A stretch of 8,802 nt of DNA from assembly GCA_041745535.1 (NCBI GenBank), contig JBGTIS010000388.1:1-8802 (forward strand). Reading direction: 5' to 3'. Both the position numbers and the translations under genes were made by a program. This document shows, in pieces, positions 5,364-8,802 of the stretch. The DNA is from JBGTIS01 sp041745535. GTDB lineage: Bacteria; Bacteroidota; Bacteroidia; Cytophagales; Cyclobacteriaceae. The first letter of the stretch is position 1; the number at the start of each line of letters is the position of its first letter. The notes beneath the pieces were generated by a model. That model was given only the letters and a program-made list of their open reading frames with translations, was not told the origin of the DNA and ran no database searches.

Positions 5364-6242
5364 ATGAATAGTAAAGAAAGATCTCAAACTTCACATTTCA
5401 ATACAGAATTAAAGCTAAAGGGTTTCAAAGTCTATGAAATAGACAGCGAGGCTAATGCTGGTCATACATATAGTCGTAAATATTTTTATAAAATCAATTT
5501 AACGACCGGAAAGTTTATTTTTCATTATGCTGATAAGAGTTTAGAGACAGATGACACCTTTTTATTTTTTGGCAACCCGAATATTCCCTACTCCTGTGAG
5601 GCTGTTTCAACAAAATTTAGTGGCTATACCTGCCTCTTTACGGAAGACTTTTTAAAGTTAGGCGACCGGTCCGATAGCCTTCTGCAATCCCCCTTATTTA
5701 AAATCGGCGGCACACCCATTTTGAAATTAGATGATGAGCAAAAGGATTTCATTATTGCTGTATTTAAGCGGATGCTTGCAGAGCAGGATAATGATTATGC
5801 TTTCAAAGATGAGTTGATACGCAACTACATCAACCTTATCATACATGAGGCGGTTAAAATGCAGCCTTCAGAAAACCAATCAAAAAAAACAAATGCTGCG
5901 GAGCGTATAACCGCCGTGTTTCTCGAATTGCTGGAACGCCAATTTCCGATTGAAAGTACGGACCGTCCATTGACGTTAAAAACGGCACAGGACTTTGCCA
6001 GGAATTTGTCTGTTCACGTTAACTATTTAAATAGCGCAGTTAAGGAAGTTACGGGTAAACCAACGACAGCCCACATTGCCGACAGGATTATTAATGAGGC
6101 AAAAGCCTTACCGCAACATACAAACTGGAGTATAGCTGAAATAGCTTATGCCCTTGGTTTTGAATATTCTACCTACTTTAACAACTTCTTTAAAAAGAAG
6201 ACAGGTGAAATACCAAAATCCGTGAGATTATCCCACCTTTGA
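5364..6242 (+). CDS. AraC-family transcriptional regulator
   Basis: The 292-residue protein has the Bacteroidota AraC layout. An N-terminal cupin-like sensor (about residues 12-100, with FLFFGNPNIPYSCEA as the strand after the ligand-pocket loop) precedes a helical linker (120-190). The C-terminal DNA-binding domain has two helix-turn-helix units, the first around 205-228 (TAQDFARNLSVHVNYLNSAV) and the second around 254-284 (SIAEIAYALGFEYSTYFNNF, then FKKKTGEIP). The second carries the AraC signature 'I-x-x-I-A-x-x-L-G-F-x-x-x-x-Y-F-x-x-x-F-K-K-x-x-G-x-x-P'. Members of this subgroup typically sit next to the oxidoreductase gene they control. Here the next gene, 96 bp downstream in the same direction, is an alcohol dehydrogenase, now truncated, so the regulator may have lost its local target. 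The inducer is unknown. Confidence 0.9.
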   Translation: MNSKERSQTSHFNTELKLKGFKVYEIDSEANAGHTYSRKYFYKINLTTGKFIFHYADKSLETDDTFLFFGNPNIPYSCEAVSTKFSGYTCLFTEDFLKLGDRSDSLLQSPLFKIGGTPILKLDDEQKDFIIAVFKRMLAEQDNDYAFKDELIRNYINLIIHEAVKMQPSENQSKKTNAAERITAVFLELLERQFPIESTDRPLTLKTAQDFARNLSVHVNYLNSAVKEVTGKPTTAHIADRIINEAKALPQHTNWSIAEIAYALGFEYSTYFNNFFKKKTGEIPKSVRLSHL

Positions 6243-6338
6243 TTTTTATACTTTTTCATTTGTTTTTCATTATTTATTGGTTAGGGTTATTGTGAGCTTT
6301 GCATAGGAGCAATTCCGAAATCGTTTAATAAAAAAGCT

Positions 6339-6707
6339 ATGCATAACAAAGAAGAATATTATTCACGAAGAAAATTTATTCGGCAGACATCTTTGTTAAG
6401 CGCAGGGTTTATGCTACCTGTAGCAACCAGCGTTTTTGCTGAAAACAAGATAGAAAGCAACACAGGAAAAAATATCCTTTCCAGAGGTTATGCCGCAAGA
6501 GATAGGTCTGGTAAATTGAGCCCCTGGTCTTTTGAACGCAGATCTGGTGGAGATAATGATATTCTGATTGACATAAAATTTTCAAGCATTTGTCATACAG
6601 ACATACACCAGCTATCGGGGCATTGGGGTCCCCAGCAATATCCACAGGTTCCCGGTCATGAAATGGCAGGTATTGTTACGGCAATAGGTAAAAACGTTTC
6701 AAAATTT
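6339..6707 (+). pseudogene. Tat-signal zinc-dependent alcohol dehydrogenase, truncated after about 123 residues
   Basis: The start ATG at 6339 leads a twin-arginine signal (SRRKFIRQTSLLSAGFMLP, residues 9-27, with a likely cleavage after VFA at 32-34). The N-terminal GroES-like domain of a medium-chain zinc alcohol dehydrogenase follows. FSSICHTDIHQLSGHWG carries the catalytic zinc ligand C85 and the CHTD motif of the CAD/YahK-like group, and VPGHEMAGIV carries H107 and E108. Homology ends at GKNVSKF (117-123), where family members continue K-V-G-D-R-V. From residue 124 the frame reads unrelated sequence to a stop at 6815. The structural zinc site, the NAD(P)-binding domain and the rest of a protein of about 380 residues are gone. 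The break coincides with a partial Tn3 terminal repeat at 6705-6729. Confidence 0.85.
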
Positions 6708-6729
6708 ACCTCTACACTACGAATACCCC
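6705..6729 (-). repeat. Partial third copy of the Tn3-family terminal repeat
   Basis: TTTACC, six divergent bases, then CTACGAATACCCC match the outer 25 bp of the 39-bp repeats at 4474-4512 and 4805-4843, with about four mismatches clustered in the middle. The inner 14 bp of the repeat are absent and are replaced by alcohol dehydrogenase sequence. The outer end faces right, the same way as the 4805-4843 copy. Confidence 0.6.
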
Positions 6730-6839
6730 AACTCAGTCTGACACTTCATGGGCTTAAATGTTTTTCTGCCTGGCAATTCAAAGTTATTTTGCTTAGCATT
6801 GCGTTAGATTATTGAACTGGTCGCAAGCTTGCAGGCAAC
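6730..6839. other. Spacer between the Tn3 end and the left cassette-like block
   Basis: No supported gene. The tail of the spurious frame continuing from the dehydrogenase stops at 6815. A perfect 10-bp palindrome GCAAGCTTGC lies at 6823-6832. Confidence 0.4.
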
Positions 6840-6968
6840 GATTTGGGCAGGCGGCGTGGCGACTTTGGAGCATCTTTTGTCCGAGTTTCTTCTAATTACT
6901 TGTGTGCATTGATGCTTCTGATCGCGAATCAACCAACCATGCTGCTTGCCTTGTTTTGGCGGTAATCA
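6840..6968 (+). repeat. Left copy of a degenerate cassette-like block of about 130 bp
   Basis: The block starts GATTTGGGCAGGCGGC and ends TTGGCGGTAATCA (6956-6968). In inverted orientation, 7493-7621 has the same length, a similar start (GGTTTGGCAATATGGCGGC) and the end TTGGCGGTGATCA, which matches at 12 of 13 positions. The centres have diverged. It stops 8 bp before the toxin stop codon. No coding sequence is seen. Confidence 0.45.
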
Positions 6969-6976
6969 TTCTTTAT

Positions 6977-7267
6977 TCAAACATTTCCTAACGGTCTGGA
7001 GGAATGATGCACCATCAGCACTTCAATTCTTTCATCACCCCCGACCTCATAGATGATGCGGTAATTCCCTTCTATTAATTCTCTGATGTTCTCATCATTC
7101 TTCTCTGGCACTATCCTACCAACTTTAGGCATCTTCTTCAAAATATTGACTTTGTTAAAGAGTTTGGATACGATGGAAGATGCGTATTTGTCTGAATATC
7201 TGCTGCTGTACTCTGCTATACTGGTCAAATCATCTATGGCTCGTTCTGCCCAAATTACTTTAACCAT
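6977..7267 (-). CDS. RelE/ParE-superfamily toxin
   Basis: The 96-residue protein has the ParE/RelE layout: an opening beta strand and helix (VIWAERAIDDLTSIAEYSSR), a second helix through KLFNKVNILKKMPKVGR, then the core sheet (RELIEGNYRIIYEV, IEVLMVHHSSRPL). The KMP-x-x-G-R turn and the NYRIIYEV strand are diagnostic. ParE members inhibit gyrase and RelE members cut mRNA on the ribosome; sequence alone does not say which applies here. It is the second gene of a pair. Its ATG at 7267 lies inside the antitoxin gene (13-bp overlap), the usual translational coupling that keeps antitoxin made first. No frameshift or truncation is seen, so the module is probably functional. Confidence 0.88.
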   Translation of the reverse strand: MVKVIWAERAIDDLTSIAEYSSRYSDKYASSIVSKLFNKVNILKKMPKVGRIVPEKNDENIRELIEGNYRIIYEVGGDERIEVLMVHHSSRPLGNV

Positions 7268-7437
7268 TTTTCCAATTTCTTTTTAGCTTCTTCTTCACTA
7301 TAAAATTGCCCAGCCTGAATTTGCTGTTGACCTTCTTCTATTTTCTGCAAAATCATTAATCTTTCCATTAATTCATCTACAGAAAATTCCTCCGGCATAT
7401 CTTGAATGGTTTCTAATAATTGTGTCTTCTTCATCAT
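7255..7437 (-). CDS. Antitoxin of the ParE/RelE-type module
   Basis: The 60-residue acidic protein lies directly upstream of the toxin and overlaps it. It is almost all predicted helix. An N-terminal MMKKTQLLETIQDMPEEFS, a helix DELMERLMILQKIEEGQQQI, and a toxin-wrapping C-terminal helix (YSEEEAKKKLEKWLK) are visible. Bacteroidota antitoxins of this short kind often have little or no classical DNA-binding domain, and none is obvious here. Either of two adjacent ATGs (7437 or 7434) may be the start. The toxin ATG falls within the last codons (…EKWLK). Identification rests mainly on position and the coupled overlap; the family itself has no strong sequence signature that I recognise. Confidence 0.8.
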   Translation of the reverse strand: MMKKTQLLETIQDMPEEFSVDELMERLMILQKIEEGQQQIQAGQFYSEEEAKKKLEKWLK

Positions 7438-7454
7438 TTTTATGTTGATCTACT

Positions 7455-7462
7455 CCAATATA
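7455..7462 (-). promoter_or_regulatory. Possible -7 box for the toxin-antitoxin operon
   Basis: TATATTGG on the minus strand is one base off TAnnTTTG and lies 18 bp before the antitoxin ATG, just inside the right cassette-like block. No clear -33 element is seen. Confidence 0.25.
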
Positions 7463-7492
7463 CGAATTTCTTTATTTCCTGTCTTATTTTTT

Positions 7493-7638
7493 TGATCACC
7501 GCCAATGGTTTTCGGCTTGGCGTTGTGGCGGATTTTTAGCACCAAAATTCATGCGAAGCACAAATACTGAACCTTGCACAAATGTTTCTATGAAGCATGT
7601 CAGCCGCCATATTGCCAAACCGATGTTAGCGGTTCGGC
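7493..7638 (-). repeat. Right copy of the cassette-like block, with large dyad and hairpin
   Basis: Read on the minus strand, a hairpin comes first (GCCGAACCG 7638-7630 and CGGTTTGGC 7622-7614, one mismatch, 7-base loop). Then comes an imperfect long dyad: 7604-7620 pairs with 7515-7531, a 17-base arm matching at 13 positions across a 72-base loop. The block ends with TTGGCGGTGATCA (7505-7493). The size and end pattern repeat those of 6840-6968 in opposite orientation. A 64-residue frame across it (7496-7690) is a by-product of the repeat, not a gene. Confidence 0.45.
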
Positions 7639-7662
7639 TTTCTTTGTCTGTTAGATAATTAT

Positions 7663-7782
7663 TCATTGTCCAATTGTCTTGTGTCGCCAAACTGCAATAA
7701 CATTTGTATCTGCGTGATGTTCTTCTGGATTGTTTTCTAATAGTCGTTTTGTGCTGGTGTGTTCCGCTTGTTTCAATGGAAA
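7663..7782 (-). pseudogene. C-terminal tail of an unidentified gene
   Basis: On the minus strand a frame is open from 7782 (preceded by a stop at 7785-7783) to TGA at 7665-7663. It reads KRLLENNPEEHHADTNVIAV and then WRHKTIGQ-stop. The composition is protein-like, and the stop sits 25 bp before the hairpin of the right cassette-like block, as expected for a gene in a cassette. About 39 residues remain, the start is missing, and the left-behind rph fragment begins 15 bp upstream. I do not recognise the family. Confidence 0.35.
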
Positions 7783-7796
7783 TTATTTACAATATT

Positions 7797-8802
7797 CTAT
7801 TCTTTTTTACCATTTGGTAACGATTTTATGAAATCTCCCCGCTCTACGATGGTCATAAGTGCGTCTTTTATGAGCGGATCGTGTTGTCCCATAGCATCTA
7901 ATAAAATTTCTCTGCTGACAGGTGAAGCCAGTTGTTGTGTGACATCAACAAACAACCTTCCACCAGCTTTACACATGGGCCGGGCGGCTGTTAACTGCCA
8001 TAAAGACAATCCCAATGGTTTTAATAGGATCAGTCATCATTTGTTGATGGCCGACAGATACATAGACGTGATTTTCCTGATCATTTGCTTCAGGGATCGG
8101 GTATAAAGTAGTGATTGGCCGACTCTGGACAATATAAAATGTGTCATCAGCCAAACACCATTCGATGTCCTGAGGGCAACCGAAATATTGTTCAATCTTT
8201 CTGCCTATGCGCTCAAGCTGTAAAATCTGCTGCTCTGTCAGCGCTTGCCTGGTCTGCTGCTCAAGATCGATCTGCTGGGTCTCGGTTCCACCTTCTTTTC
8301 GTTCATAGATGGCCAGCTTTTTGGTAGCTATCTTCTTATCTATAATCTTCCCGTCACGAGTTTTATAGTTATCGGCATTCACTAGTCCGGAGACCACGGC
8401 CTCACCAAGTCCAAAGCTTGCGTCAATAGATAGTACTGTCCTGTTGGAAGACAAAGGATCGGCAGTGAACGTAATTCCTGATACTTGCGGAAAGACCATC
8501 TTCTGAACAACCACAGACAGCTGGACTTTATGGTGGTCAAATCCGTCTTGCATTCGGTAAATGACCGCACGGTCCGTAAATAGGGAAGCCCAACACTTGC
8601 TGATATGCTGTAAGATTGCTTCTTTGCCTATGATGTTTAAATAGGTGTCTTGTTGACCTGCAAAAGAGGCCGTCGGTAAATCCTCTGCCGTTGCGCTGGA
8701 TCGTACTGCATAGGCATTTTTTTCACCGAGCCTGGAAAGGTGGCAGGTAATCTCTTCATTCATGTCTTCAGGGATGGCGATCCCTTCGATGACCCTGCGA
8801 AT
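7797..8802 (-). pseudogene. rph: Rifampicin phosphotransferase-like (PEP-synthase family) gene, frameshifted and 3'-truncated
   Basis: The gene enters from the right edge with 13 codons before the first internal ATG (8763). YAVRSSATAEDLP and SFAGQQDTY are the ATP-grasp signature of the PEP synthase/PPDK/Rph family, followed by VVVQKMVFPQVSGITFTADP, SFGLGEAVVSGLVNADNY, and QDIEWCLADDTFYIVQSRPI that closes the ATP domain. HVYVSVGHQQMMTDPIK and, in the next frame, PLGLSLWQLTAARPM with AGGRLFVDVTQ begin the rifampicin-binding domain typical of Rph. The two frames join at an A4 run (8022-8019 on the minus strand) where one extra A breaks the frame; total length 1006 nt is 335 codons plus one base. 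The gene stops at 7797 after SLPNGKKE, so most of the drug-binding domain and the phosphohistidine swivel domain are absent. ATP-dependent antibiotic phosphorylation cannot occur. Confidence 0.85.

Noticed and set aside
4474..6729. A single intact 2.26-kb Tn3 transposon with AraC and dehydrogenase as cargo
   Set aside because: No target duplication, an extra internal end at 4805-4843, and a partial right end make this only one of several explanations, so it is not listed as a feature.
6708..6815. The continued reading frame after dehydrogenase residue 123
   Set aside because: It translates the Tn3 end and unrelated spacer; no family continues with this sequence.
7496..7690. Minus-strand frame of 64 codons
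   Set aside because: It is explained by the dyad-containing repeat block; it overlaps the hairpin and runs past the competing gene tail in another frame.
7759..8106. Plus-strand frame of 115 codons
   Set aside because: It is antisense to the rph-like gene, whose family motifs are clear.
8115..8570. Short frames on both strands within the rph-like gene (8115-8327 plus, 8382-8570 minus)
   Set aside because: They are shadows of the ATP-grasp coding region.
1..8802. CRISPR array, tRNA or rRNA genes
   Set aside because: No regularly spaced direct repeats and no tRNA- or rRNA-like sequence were seen on reading the window.

Overview
The window looks like a piece of a Bacteroidota chromosome (Chitinophagaceae/Sphingobacteriaceae-like). 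The evidence is A-rich translation starts with little Shine-Dalgarno signal, boxes resembling the Bacteroidota TAnnTTTG promoter element, and the protein families present (DUF302, a Bacteroidota-type AraC regulator, a Tat-signal alcohol dehydrogenase, an Rph-type phosphotransferase). Genus cannot be fixed from this sequence.

Region 1 (1-2765, + strand): the C-terminus of an exported or LolA-like protein, then a hairpin, then a three-gene run made of a type II haloacid-dehalogenase-like HAD hydrolase (258-935), an alpha/beta hydrolase with its centre deleted in frame (1002-1331), and an intact class I flavin disulfide reductase (1338-2765).

Region 2 (2771-3460, - strand, convergent with region 1 and only 5 bp from it): DUF302 protein, then a 53-aa candidate lipoprotein, then a 39-aa single-helix membrane protein. 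The two small genes are packed tightly downstream of DUF302 and are easy to miss. A promoter with a palindrome at the predicted start site lies upstream. Across about 0.5 kb of AT-rich spacer sits a divergent single-domain rhodanese (3972-4298) with a terminator that overlaps its stop codon.

Region 3 (4319-6729): a decayed mobile-element zone. A 370-bp Tn3-family mini-element has 39-bp terminal inverted repeats that match at 37 of 39 positions and encloses only the 3' end of tnpA. It cuts a secreted-protein remnant and lies next to an acyltransferase remnant. An intact AraC regulator follows, then a Tat-signal zinc alcohol dehydrogenase that stops where a third, partial copy of the same Tn3 end begins (6705-6729).

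Region 4 (6840-7785): a ParE/RelE-type toxin-antitoxin pair flanked by two inverted, degenerate blocks of about 130 bp whose inner edges form a 13-bp inverted repeat with one mismatch. The arrangement looks like a gene cassette, and another gene tail ends just outside the right block.

Region 5 (7797-8802, - strand): a rifampicin-phosphotransferase-like gene that enters from the right, carries a one-base frameshift in an A4 run, and is cut off before its phosphohistidine domain.

The genes likely to be functional are the HAD hydrolase, the flavoprotein, the DUF302 trio, the rhodanese, the AraC regulator and the toxin-antitoxin pair. Much of the rest is broken, which points to a hotspot of insertion and deletion.
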